Positions 20,517 to 28,666 of a stretch of 64,000 nucleotides of DNA are shown one piece after another. The notes below the pieces were generated by a model. It had not been told where the DNA came from and did not search any database. It worked only from the letters and a program-made list of their open reading frames with translations. The DNA is taken from contig NZ_CP072611.1 in the NCBI RefSeq assembly GCF_017815515.1, positions 1,612,001 to 1,676,000 on the forward strand, given 5' to 3'. The first letter of the stretch is position 1, and each line of letters opens with the position of its first letter. A program made the position numbers and the translations under genes. Origin of the DNA: Aureimonas populi (GTDB taxonomy: Bacteria; Pseudomonadota; Alphaproteobacteria; Rhizobiales; Rhizobiaceae).

Positions 20517-21458
20517 GTGAGTGCAGCGGACGATACGCGCATGGCCGGCGGGGCGGCGCTCGCCGGCATCGGCTTCATGGTGCTGGGCGTCTTCCTCTTC
20601 GCCACCAACGACGCCATGGGCAAGTGGATGCTGGCCAGCTACGGCGTGGGCCAGATCCTGTTGATCCGCAGCGCCGCCGCTCTCCTCGTGCTCGCCCCCT
20701 TCGCGCGCCGGGCGGGCGGGGCCATCGCGCGGCCGGCGCGCCCCGGCCTGCACGGCGCGCGCGCCGTGGCCTCGACGCTGGAGATCGGGCTCTTCTACGT
20801 GGCGCTCCTGCACCTGCCGCTCGCCTCCGTGATGACCTTCTATCTCGCCGCGCCGATCTATGTGACGGCGCTCTCGGCCCTGTTCCTGAAGGAGAATGTG
20901 GGCTGGAAGCGCTGGGCGGCCGTCCTGGCGGGCTTCTGCGGCGTCCTGATCGCGCTGGGGCCGAGTCTTGCCGCCGCCTCCTTCGGCGCGGCGGTGGCCG
21001 TGGCCGGGAGCCTCGCCTATGCCGTGATGATCATCCTGACCCGGCGCCTCGCCTCGGCCGGCGGCACCACGCTGATCGTCTGGCAGACCGTGGGCGCGCT
21101 GCTGCTCGGCCTGGCGCTCGCGCCCTTCGACTGGCGCGCGCCCTCCGCGTTCGATTTCGGCGTCCTCGCCCTTCTCGGCCTCGTCGCCATGGGCGCGCAT
21201 GTGTGCGTCAACCGCTCGCTCGCCATCGCGGAGGCGTCGGTCGTGGTGCCCTACCAGTACACGCTGATCGTCTGGGCCATCGTCTACGGCATGGCCTTCT
21301 TCGGGGAGGAGCCGACCCCCTCGCTGCTTCTGGGCGCGGCGCTGATCGTGGCGTCGGGCCTCTTCATCCTCCTGCGCGAGCGGGCGCGCGGCCAGCGCGC
21401 CACCGTGGCGGCCGTTCCCGACGCACTGGCGCAGGAGGATGGCGCGGGGCCGGTGTGA
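20517..21458 (+). CDS. EamA/DMT-family transporter
   Basis: A 313-residue drug/metabolite-transporter family protein with ten predicted membrane helices in two EamA repeats. Landmarks are MVLGVFLFATNDAMGKWML in helix 1, LPLASVMTFYLAAPIYVTALSALFL in the first repeat, and SVVVPYQYTLIVWAIVYGMAFFGEEP in the second (each partly quoted). Substrates of this family range from amino acids to riboflavin and S-adenosylmethionine and cannot be predicted here. GTG 20517 has GGAGG nine bases upstream; ATG 20541 is the alternative. Confidence 0.85.
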   Translation: MSAADDTRMAGGAALAGIGFMVLGVFLFATNDAMGKWMLASYGVGQILLIRSAAALLVLAPFARRAGGAIARPARPGLHGARAVASTLEIGLFYVALLHLPLASVMTFYLAAPIYVTALSALFLKENVGWKRWAAVLAGFCGVLIALGPSLAAASFGAAVAVAGSLAYAVMIILTRRLASAGGTTLIVWQTVGALLLGLALAPFDWRAPSAFDFGVLALLGLVAMGAHVCVNRSLAIAEASVVVPYQYTLIVWAIVYGMAFFGEEPTPSLLLGAALIVASGLFILLRERARGQRATVAAVPDALAQEDGAGPV

Positions 21459-21544
21459 CATTTTTCGAACGGCGCACGCCCAAGCGCGGCGGGCGGGCGG
21501 CGCGCGATTGACAGGCCCGCCTCCTGTCCCTAGCCACGCGGGCA

Positions 21545-21730
21545 GGAACGGGTTCCGCCGCAAGGCGGATGAAAAGGGAACGGGGTGCGGCCGGCAAGGC
21601 CAGGGCCCCGGCTGCCCCCGCAACTGTGACCGGCGAGCGGTCTTCCACTCATGTCACTGGGCGCGTCTTCGGGCCCGGGAAGACGGAAGACGAGGCTGAG
21701 ACCCGGAAGTCAGGAGACCTGCCCGGCTCC
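21545..21730 (+). promoter_or_regulatory. Cobalamin riboswitch
   Basis: The leader contains the conserved blocks of the AdoCbl riboswitch in order: AAAAGGGAACGGGGTGCGG (21572 on), the core GCTGCCCCCGCAACTGTGACC (21610-21630), a CCACTCATGTCACTGGG arm, GGGAAGACGG, and the terminal B12 box AGTCAGGAGACCTGCC (21708-21724). It sits 160 bases upstream of the TonB-dependent receptor gene, so the receptor should be repressed when cobalamin is plentiful. I assign exact ends only approximately. Confidence 0.95.
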
Positions 21731-21889
21731 CGTCACCCATGTTCCGTCGCGGGGTGCGGCGGGGCGCGGTCGTCCGTCGCGGTGACAAGCGAGACTCCTG
21801 TCGCCGCGCGCGCCGGACGGCCGGGACACCCGGTTCATCCCCGCCCGTGGTCCGTTCAACCCGCCCGACGCTCCGGGCCGGAGGCTGCC

Positions 21890-23800
21890 GTGAACCGATC
21901 CGTCCTTGCCGTCGCCGCCGCCGGCCTTCTCCTCGCTTCTCCCGCCGCCGCGCAGGTGGTGGAACTGGACGAAGTGCTCGTCACCGCCGGGCGCACCGCC
22001 GCCCCTGCCCGAAGCGTGGGGCGCGCCCACACGATCGTGGAGGGCGAGGCGCTGGAGCGCGACCAGGTGCGCGAGGTTTCCGACGCGCTGCGCCGCGTGC
22101 CGGGCGTGTCCGTCTCGCGCTCGGGCTCCTTCGGCGGCTTCACGCAGGTGCGCCTGCGCGGCGCTGAGGCGAGCCACGTCCTCGTCCTCATCGACGGCGT
22201 CAGGGCCAATCGCGGCTCGGACGGCGGCTATGATTTCGGCGGGCTCCTGGGCGGCGATATCGAGCGCATAGAGGTGCTGCGCGGCCCGCAGAGCGCCTTC
22301 TTCGGCTCGCAGGCGCTGGCGGGCGTGATCAACATCATCACCAAGGGCGGCCTCCGCGAGGGCCTGGAGGTGCGCGCCACGGCCGAGGGCGGCGCCTTCG
22401 GCACCGGCTACGGGCACCTGTCTGCGCGCGGCGGCGGGGCGGGGTACGATTTCGCCGTGTCGGGCAGCGCGCGCTCGACGCAGGGCATCGACCTCTCGCG
22501 CTTCGGCCGCGAGCGCGACGGGGACGTGAACGGCACGCTCAACGGCAGGCTCACCGTCGATCTCGCCGACGGGCTGACGCTGGACGGCTCGTTCCGCCTC
22601 GTCCATCGCCGCAACGAACTGGACGGCACCGATTTCGCCACCGGCCTGCCGGTGGACGCGCAGGAGGAGACGCGGGTGCGCGACCTGGTCGGCGGCCTCG
22701 GCCTCACCGCCGTCTCGCCGGACGGGGCGCTGACCCAGCGCCTGCGCCTGTCCGGCAACGACGCCACCCTGCGCGCCTTTGCCGAAGGCGAGCGCAACGG
22801 GGAGGGCGGCGGCAGCAAGGGGCGGCGGGTGGGCGCGCTCTACCAGGCCAGCCACGCCTTCGACGGCCCCGCCGGCGCGAGCCATGTCGTGACGGGCGGC
22901 TACGAGTTCGAGCGCGAGAGCTTCCGCCAGCTCGAGCCGGTCTTCGACCCCAGCCAGCTCGACACGCAGTCGCGCGACATGCATGCGCTGGTCGGCGAAT
23001 ATCGCGGCACCTTCCTCGACCAGTTTCACCTGACCGGCGCCGTGCGGCAGGACTTCAACGATGCGTTCGAGGATGCGGCGACCTATTCGCTGAGCGGCGC
23101 CTGGGTGTTGCCGGGCCGGGAAACGCGCCTTCACGCATCGCTGGGCACGGGCGTGCAGAACCCGAATTTCTACGACCAGTTCGGCTTCATCCCCGGCAGC
23201 TTCGCGGGCAATCCGCAGCTTCGCCCGGAAAAGAGCTTCGGCTGGGACATCGGCGTCGAGCAGGGCTTCCTCGGCCGCGCTTTGGTGGTGGACGCCACCT
23301 ATTTCGACCAGGACCTGGAGAACGAGATCGTCACCCTCTTCCTGCCCGACTTCACCTCCACCCCGGTCAACGAGGAGGGGCGCTCGCGGCGGCGGGGCGT
23401 GGAGCTGGCGGCGACGCTGGACCTGGGCAACGGCTTCTCGGCCGGCGCCAGCTACACCTACACCGACGCGAGCGATCCCGAGGGCGAGCGGGAGGTCCGA
23501 AGGCCCAGGCACGCCGGCTCGCTGAGCGCCGCCTATGTCTTCGACGAGGAGCGCGCGCGCCTCTTCACCGACATTGCCTTCAACGGCCGGATGGAGGACG
23601 ACGCCTTCGGCAGCGCCGGCGCCCGGCGCGTGGGGCTCGGCTCCTACACGCTCGTCACCCTGGGCGGCAGCTATCGCTTCACCGAGCATCTGGAGGGCTT
23701 CGCGCGCGTCGAGAACCTTCTCGGCGAAGCCTATGAGGAGGTCTACGGCTACAGCGCGCCCGGCCGGGGCGCGTTCGCCGGCCTGAACGCACGGTTCTAG
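21890..23800 (+). CDS. btuB: TonB-dependent vitamin B12 receptor, BtuB-like
   Basis: A 636-residue outer-membrane receptor. A signal peptide (VNRSVLAVAAAGLLLASPAAA) precedes a TonB-box-like VELDEVLVTAGR. The plug domain has VSDALRRVPGVSVSR, LIDGVRAN, and IERIEVLRGPQSAFFGSQALAGVINIITKGG (read in parts). The 22-strand barrel ends at the C-terminal Phe of GLNARF. The upstream cobalamin riboswitch identifies the likely ligand as B12 or a related corrinoid. GTG 21890 is the first in-frame start that gives a clean signal peptide. No btuCDF importer genes are in the window. Confidence 0.92.
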   Translation: MNRSVLAVAAAGLLLASPAAAQVVELDEVLVTAGRTAAPARSVGRAHTIVEGEALERDQVREVSDALRRVPGVSVSRSGSFGGFTQVRLRGAEASHVLVLIDGVRANRGSDGGYDFGGLLGGDIERIEVLRGPQSAFFGSQALAGVINIITKGGLREGLEVRATAEGGAFGTGYGHLSARGGGAGYDFAVSGSARSTQGIDLSRFGRERDGDVNGTLNGRLTVDLADGLTLDGSFRLVHRRNELDGTDFATGLPVDAQEETRVRDLVGGLGLTAVSPDGALTQRLRLSGNDATLRAFAEGERNGEGGGSKGRRVGALYQASHAFDGPAGASHVVTGGYEFERESFRQLEPVFDPSQLDTQSRDMHALVGEYRGTFLDQFHLTGAVRQDFNDAFEDAATYSLSGAWVLPGRETRLHASLGTGVQNPNFYDQFGFIPGSFAGNPQLRPEKSFGWDIGVEQGFLGRALVVDATYFDQDLENEIVTLFLPDFTSTPVNEEGRSRRRGVELAATLDLGNGFSAGASYTYTDASDPEGEREVRRPRHAGSLSAAYVFDEERARLFTDIAFNGRMEDDAFGSAGARRVGLGSYTLVTLGGSYRFTEHLEGFARVENLLGEAYEEVYGYSAPGRGAFAGLNARF

Positions 23801-23979
23801 GCCGCCGGGGATGCCTGTATACACGCCCGGCCGGTTGGGGCGCGGCTGACGTCGAGGACCGTTGCGAACCGACCTGCGGAGGGCGCCATCTGGGCGTCGC
23901 CGGCGCCTCCGCGCGCTTGCATGACGGGGCGGGGCGGCCTATCCCGGCCGCCTGACGATCTTTCGGGGAGACAAGAGAG

Positions 23980-25083
23980 ATGCAGCGCTCAAGACCGCCC
24001 TTCCGCGCCGACATGGTCGGCTCCCTCCTCAGGCCCGCCCGGCTGAAGGAGGCGCGTTCCAGGCGCGCCGAGGGCGCGATCTCCGCCGAGGAGCTGAAGG
24101 CCGTGGAGGACGAGGAGATCGCCCGCATCGTGCGCAAGCAGGAGGAGATCGGCCTCCAGTCCGCGACGGACGGCGAATTCCGCCGCGCCTGGTGGCATTT
24201 CGACTTCCTGGAGGGCCTCGACGGGGTGGAGGGGTACGATGCCGCGCAGGGCATCCAGTTCCAGGGCGTGCAAACCAAGTCGCGCTCGGTGAAGGTGACG
24301 GGCAAGCTCGACTTCACCACGCACCCGATGCTGGAGCATTTCCGCTTCCTGAAGGAGACGGCGAAGATCGTCCCCAAGATGACGATCCCCAGCCCCAGCC
24401 TCCTGCACTTCCGGGGCGGGCGCGAGGCGATCTCGACCGACGTCTATCCCGACATGGACGGCTTCTTCGAGGATCTGGCGGCCGCCTACGCCAAGGCGGT
24501 GAAGGCCTTCGCTGAGGCCGGCTGCCGCTACCTCCAGCTCGACGACACGGTCTGGGCCTATCTGTGCTCGGACGAGCAGCGTGCGCAGGTGAGGGCGCGG
24601 GGGCTCGACCCGGACGAATTGCAGAAGGTCTACAGCCGCATGATCAACGCGGCGATCAAGGACCGCCCGTCCGACATGGCGATCACCATGCATATCTGCC
24701 GGGGCAATTTCCGCTCCACCTGGATTTCGGAAGGCGGCTACGGCCCGGTGGCCGAGACGATCTTCGGCGAGCTCGACATAGACGGCTACTTCCTGGAATA
24801 CGACACCGAGCGCGCCGGCACCTTCGAGCCCCTGCGCCATGTGAGGAAGGGCGGGCAGCAGGTCGTGCTCGGCCTCGTCACCTCCAAGACCGGCACGCTG
24901 GAAAAGCCGGACGACGTGAAGCACCGCATCGACGAGGCGGCGAAATACGTCGATCTCGACCAGCTCGGCCTCTCCCCGCAATGCGGCTTCGCCTCCACCG
25001 AGGAGGGCAATGTCCTGGCCGAGGACGAGCAGTGGGCCAAGCTCGCGATGATCCGCCGGATCGCCGACGACGTCTGGAAATAG
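23980..25083 (+). CDS. Core-MetE-type cobalamin-independent methionine synthase family protein
   Basis: A 367-residue protein equal to the C-terminal catalytic half of MetE, without the N-terminal domain of full-length (about 750-residue) MetE. The zinc ligands are conserved: His238 and Cys240 in MHICRGNF, Glu273 in FLEYDT, and Cys335 in LSPQCGF. The N-terminal FRADMVGSLLRP and DGEFRRAWWHFDFL match YxjG-like proteins. Family members transfer a methyl group to homocysteine or a related thiol; the methyl donor of the short forms is variable and in some studied cases is a methyl-corrinoid. It follows btuB by 180 bases with its own GGGGAGACAAGAGAG ribosome binding region. Confidence 0.85.
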   Translation: MQRSRPPFRADMVGSLLRPARLKEARSRRAEGAISAEELKAVEDEEIARIVRKQEEIGLQSATDGEFRRAWWHFDFLEGLDGVEGYDAAQGIQFQGVQTKSRSVKVTGKLDFTTHPMLEHFRFLKETAKIVPKMTIPSPSLLHFRGGREAISTDVYPDMDGFFEDLAAAYAKAVKAFAEAGCRYLQLDDTVWAYLCSDEQRAQVRARGLDPDELQKVYSRMINAAIKDRPSDMAITMHICRGNFRSTWISEGGYGPVAETIFGELDIDGYFLEYDTERAGTFEPLRHVRKGGQQVVLGLVTSKTGTLEKPDDVKHRIDEAAKYVDLDQLGLSPQCGFASTEEGNVLAEDEQWAKLAMIRRIADDVWK

Positions 25084-25086
25084 CTC

Positions 25087-25800
25087 TCAGCCCCGCTCGC
25101 CCAGATAGGCGGAAACGCGCGGGTCGGCGTCCGGCCCGAGCACCTGCGAGGTCGGGCCGGTGAGCACGATCCGCCCCGCCTCGACGAAGGCGACGCGGTC
25201 GGCGAAGCCGGCCGCGTCCTGCGGGTGATGCGTCACCATCACCACCGTGACCGGGAAGCTCCTGCGAAGTTGCGCCAGAAGCTGGAGCATCTCCACCCGC
25301 AGCGCGGGGCCGAGCGCGGCGAAGGGCTCGTCGAGAAGCAGGAGAGGGCGGCGGCGCAGGAAGGCGCGGGCCAGCGCCACGCGCTGGCGCTCCCCGCCCG
25401 ACATCTCGAAGGGCCGCCGCGCTTCCAGCCCGGCCAGCCCCACCGCCGCCAGCGCGTCGCGCGCCGCCGCCATGTCGGCCTTGCGCGTGAACAGGCGGCT
25501 GGACAGGCCGAGCGCCACGTTCTTCTGCGCGGTGAGATGCGCGAAAAGATTGTTCTCCTGGAAGACGAGGCTGACGGGGCGCTCGCCCGGCGGCGTTTCC
25601 GTCACGTCGCGCCCCTCCATCAGGATGCGCCCGGAGGCGGGGGCGAGGAAGCCGGCGGCAAGGTCCAGCAGCGTCGACTTGCCCGCCCCGCTCGGCCCGA
25701 TCAGCGCCAGCCACTCGCCCGGCGCGACGCAAAGGTCGAAGGAAAGGCGCATCCCTTCGAAGGAATAGGTCACGGCGTCGAGGGTGAGGGCCGGCGTCAT
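25087..25800 (-). CDS. thiQ: Thiamine ABC transporter ATP-binding protein
   Basis: A 237-residue ATPase. Walker A GPSGAGKS is at residues 35-42, the signature is MSGGERQRVALARAF, and Walker B is LLLLDEPFAALGP with H-loop MVTHHPQD. It energises uptake of thiamine or its phosphates through ThiP. Its start codon overlaps the thiP stop (ATGA). It is the last gene of thiBPQ, whose transcript begins with a TPP riboswitch; that context decides the substrate. Confidence 0.93.
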   Translation of the reverse strand: MTPALTLDAVTYSFEGMRLSFDLCVAPGEWLALIGPSGAGKSTLLDLAAGFLAPASGRILMEGRDVTETPPGERPVSLVFQENNLFAHLTAQKNVALGLSSRLFTRKADMAAARDALAAVGLAGLEARRPFEMSGGERQRVALARAFLRRRPLLLLDEPFAALGPALRVEMLQLLAQLRRSFPVTVVMVTHHPQDAAGFADRVAFVEAGRIVLTGPTSQVLGPDADPRVSAYLGERG

Positions 25801-27365
25801 GCGCGCTCCCTTGCGCCGCGCTCGGCGATGAGCATCAGCGTGAGGCACAGGGCGCCGAGGATGAGCGCCAGCCCCTCCGCGTCGGTGGAGCGGTAGCTGC
25901 CGATGCGTTGCAGGAGGAGATAGGGCAGCGTCACGAAATCCGGGCTGCCGAACAAGGCGACGGAGCCGAGATCGCCGAGCGACAGCGCGAAGCCGAGGCT
26001 GAGCGCAAGGCCGAGCGGGCGGCGCAGCGCGGGCCATTCCACATGGGCGAGCCGGGCCGCGCCGGAAAGGTTCAGATGCGCGGCGAGCCGCCCCGCGCGC
26101 GTGTTCGCGCTCCTGGCGGCGGGGCCGAGGATGCGCGTCATGAAGGGCACCGCCATCGCCGCGTTGGTGGCCACCACGATGACGGGCGCGAAGGCCGAGA
26201 CCGGGCCGAACTCGCGCAGGATGAGGAACCAGCCCGCGCCGACCACGATGGGCGGCACCACGAGGACGAGGCTGCCCGAAAGCCGCGCGGCCACGCCCCG
26301 CCCTCCGCCCGCCAGCGCCAGCGGCAGGGAGAGCGCAAGGCCCAGAACCGTGGAGAGGGTGGAGATGACGAGGCTCGTCGCGGCGGCGCGGCGCACGGCC
26401 GGGTCGGCCAGAAGCGCGCCGAGATCGGCCGAAAGACCCTTCAGGAGGATCGCCGCGAAAGGCGCGAGGATGAAGGCGAGGCCCAGAAACACGATTCCCC
26501 GGTCGAGAAGCGCGCGCGCCGCCGAGCGCGGATCGTGGCGGCGGGGCAGGGCGCCGAGCGAGAAGGCCCCGCCCCGCGCGCGGCCGAGGAGAAGCGCCGG
26601 GGCGACGATGAGCGCGACGAGGCCGACCTGCACGATGGAGAGCGCGAGCGCCCGGCCGGGATCGAAATCGTAGCGCAGCGACTGGTAGATCGCGACCTCC
26701 ATCGTGGTCGAGGCCGGCCCGCCGCCGAGCACCAGCACCAGCGAGAAGCTCGTCACGCACAGCATGAAGACGAGGCTCGCCGCGCCCGGCACGACACTGC
26801 GGATCGCCGGCCACTCCACCACGCGGAAGGTGGCGAGCGGCGAAAGGGAGAGCTGGCCGGCGAGCTTCCACGTTTCGGCCGGCACGGCCGAGAGGGCGGA
26901 GAGGATCATCCGGGCCGCGAGCGGCATGTTGAAGAAGACGTGGGCGAGGAGGATGCCCGGCAGGCCGTAGACGTCGAGCCGGGGCGCGCCGAGGGCGGCG
27001 GCCAGATCGGACAGGACGCCGCCCCGCCCGAAGACGGCGAGGATGCCGAGCGCGGCCACGAGCGTGGGCAGCGCCTGCGGCAGCAGGAAGAGCTTGAGCG
27101 CCAGCTCCCGGCCTGGGAAGCGCGTGCGGTGCAGCGCGACGGCCAGCGGCACGGCGAAGAGGACCGAGAGAAGGGCCGACAGCGCCGCCTGATGGAGCGT
27201 GAAGAGCACGACGCCGCGCGTGTAGGAATCGGCGGCGAGGGCGGCGAAGTCCGGCCGCGTGCCGGTGAGCACCGGCAGGAGGAGAAGCGGCAGGGCGAGC
27301 AGCAGCGCCAGCGCGGCCAGCGAGGCGAGGCTGCCCGCGCGCTTCCAGCGCTCGTCCCCGGACAT
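25797..27365 (-). CDS. thiP: Thiamine ABC transporter permease
   Basis: A 522-residue permease with two fused copies of the six-helix permease unit (about 12 membrane segments), as in ThiP and the iron permease FbpB. EAA-type loops are LAGQLSLSPLATFRVVEWPA in the first half and LAAHLNLSGAARLAHVEWPALRR in the second (partly quoted). ATG 27365 is chosen; a GTG two codons upstream (27371) is equally possible. It lies 13 bp after thiB and overlaps thiQ by four bases. Confidence 0.92.
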   Translation of the reverse strand: MSGDERWKRAGSLASLAALALLLALPLLLLPVLTGTRPDFAALAADSYTRGVVLFTLHQAALSALLSVLFAVPLAVALHRTRFPGRELALKLFLLPQALPTLVAALGILAVFGRGGVLSDLAAALGAPRLDVYGLPGILLAHVFFNMPLAARMILSALSAVPAETWKLAGQLSLSPLATFRVVEWPAIRSVVPGAASLVFMLCVTSFSLVLVLGGGPASTTMEVAIYQSLRYDFDPGRALALSIVQVGLVALIVAPALLLGRARGGAFSLGALPRRHDPRSAARALLDRGIVFLGLAFILAPFAAILLKGLSADLGALLADPAVRRAAATSLVISTLSTVLGLALSLPLALAGGGRGVAARLSGSLVLVVPPIVVGAGWFLILREFGPVSAFAPVIVVATNAAMAVPFMTRILGPAARSANTRAGRLAAHLNLSGAARLAHVEWPALRRPLGLALSLGFALSLGDLGSVALFGSPDFVTLPYLLLQRIGSYRSTDAEGLALILGALCLTLMLIAERGARERA

Positions 27366-27378
27366 CGTCACCGGCGCG

Positions 27379-28380
27379 TCAGCGGCCGATGGCCTGAAGC
27401 CATTCCCGCGTCCAGGCCGCGCGGTTCGCCGCGATCTCCTCCGGGTCGATGGACAGCGCCGCCTTCGGCTGGGCGAGGCGCGAGAAGGCCTCGGGCAGCG
27501 GCTCCTCCAGCTCCACGGCCGGCAGCGTCCAGTTGGTCACGGGCAGGAGCGCCTGCACCTCCTGGCTGAGCATGTATTGCAGGAACTGCCGGGCCAGCTC
27601 CGGCTGGTCGGAGCCCGCGAGCCGGCCGGCGATCTCCACCTGCGTGTAATGGCCCTCGGAAAATTCCATCGCCCGGTAACGGTCCGTTCCCTCCTCGATC
27701 ATGTGGTAGGCCGGGGAGGTGGTGTAGGAGAGGACGATGGGCGCCTCGCCATTGGTGAACAGCCCGTAGGCCTCGCTCCAGCCGGGAGTGACGGTGAGGA
27801 TGCGCGGCGAAAGCTCGGCCCATTTCCCGCCCGCCTCCTCGCCGTAGAGCGCCTTCATCCACAGGAGCAGGCCGAGCCCCGGCGTGGAGGTGCGTGCGTC
27901 CTGGATGACGATCTTCTCGTCGGGATCGCCCGCGATCAGCGCCGCCAGGCTCGTCGCCGGGTCCTCCACCGCTTCGCTGTCATAGACGAAGGCGAGCCAG
28001 GAATAGTCGAAGGGCACGAAGATGTCGTCCTCGAACCCGCCGGGAACCGCGAGGCCCGACAGGTCCGCCCCGGAGGGCGCGAAGAGGCCCGTGGCCTTCA
28101 GCTCGGGAATGAGGTCGGTGGTCATGCCGAGCGCGACGTCGGCCGGCGTGCGCTCGCCCTCCAGACGCAGGCGGTTGAGGATGCCCACGCCGTCGTCGAG
28201 CCCCACGAGCTCCAGCGTGCAGCCGCACACGGCCTCGAAACCCGCCTTGACGCGCGGGCCGGGGCCCCAGTCGGGCACGAAGCTGGAATAGGTGTAGACG
28301 GTGAGGACGGGCCTGTCCTGCGCCAGCGCGGGAAGGGGCGCCAGGAGAGCCAGGGCCAGCGGGAGAAGGGGTCTCGTCAT
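27379..28380 (-). CDS. thiB: Thiamine-binding periplasmic protein
   Basis: A 333-residue periplasmic binding protein with a signal peptide (MTRPLLPLALALLAPLPALA). The mature start PVLTVYTYSSFVPDWGPG and the later DDIFVPFDYSWLAFVYDS and SYTTSPAYHMIEE are typical of ThiB/TbpA, which binds thiamine, TMP and TPP. A CGC pair near residue 55 could form a disulfide. ATG 28380 is chosen; the open frame continues upstream only through the riboswitch. It is the first gene of the operon. Confidence 0.92.
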   Translation of the reverse strand: MTRPLLPLALALLAPLPALAQDRPVLTVYTYSSFVPDWGPGPRVKAGFEAVCGCTLELVGLDDGVGILNRLRLEGERTPADVALGMTTDLIPELKATGLFAPSGADLSGLAVPGGFEDDIFVPFDYSWLAFVYDSEAVEDPATSLAALIAGDPDEKIVIQDARTSTPGLGLLLWMKALYGEEAGGKWAELSPRILTVTPGWSEAYGLFTNGEAPIVLSYTTSPAYHMIEEGTDRYRAMEFSEGHYTQVEIAGRLAGSDQPELARQFLQYMLSQEVQALLPVTNWTLPAVELEEPLPEAFSRLAQPKAALSIDPEEIAANRAAWTREWLQAIGR

Positions 28381-28445
28381 CGGTCGCCTCGAGCGCTCGG
28401 CCGGAGGCGGACGGGGTTGCCCGGAGGCAAAGGCCCCGAGCGCCC

Positions 28446-28528
28446 TCAATCCCTCCGCCGGTACGAGCCGGATCAGGTTCTGCGGGTTGGCTGCAAGCCT
28501 CTCAGCCCGGATGGGCACCCCGTGTGAG
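28446..28528 (-). promoter_or_regulatory. TPP riboswitch (THI element)
   Basis: On the reverse strand, between the operon promoter and thiB, the sequence shows the THI-box signatures in order: ACGGGGTGCCC, GGGCTGAGAGG, CAGAACCTGATCCGG, and TACCGGCGGAGGGA. These form the two-helix TPP aptamer. Binding of TPP should shut down thiBPQ expression, probably by masking the thiB ribosome binding site, as no T-tract terminator follows. Confidence 0.95.
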
Positions 28529-28604
28529 CGCGCTCACCATAGGCGCGGCCCGTGCGGCCCGCAAGCGGCGGGACGGCGCCCGGCGCGCAGTTGCAACTCG
28601 CGTT

Positions 28605-28624
28605 TGTGGCGCAAGAGTGCCACA
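28605..28624 (+). promoter_or_regulatory. Dyad-symmetric operator upstream of the LysR gene
   Basis: A perfect 6-bp inverted repeat with an 8-bp spacer, TGTGGC-N8-GCCACA, ends one base before ATG 28625. A second, imperfect copy with half sites TGG and CCA follows about 21 bp downstream (28625-28645). Dyads of this size are typical LysR-type binding sites and would fit autoregulation. This is inference from symmetry and position only. Confidence 0.45.
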
Positions 28625-28666
28625 ATGGTGCGAAACTCCCACACCGCCCGCCGCCCGAGCCTGCCG

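Noticed and set aside
23850..23900. Possible SAH riboswitch before the core-MetE gene
   Set aside because: GAGGACCGTTGC loosely resembles the first conserved segment of the SAH aptamer, but the rest of the conserved core and the pseudoknot pairing could not be found by eye.
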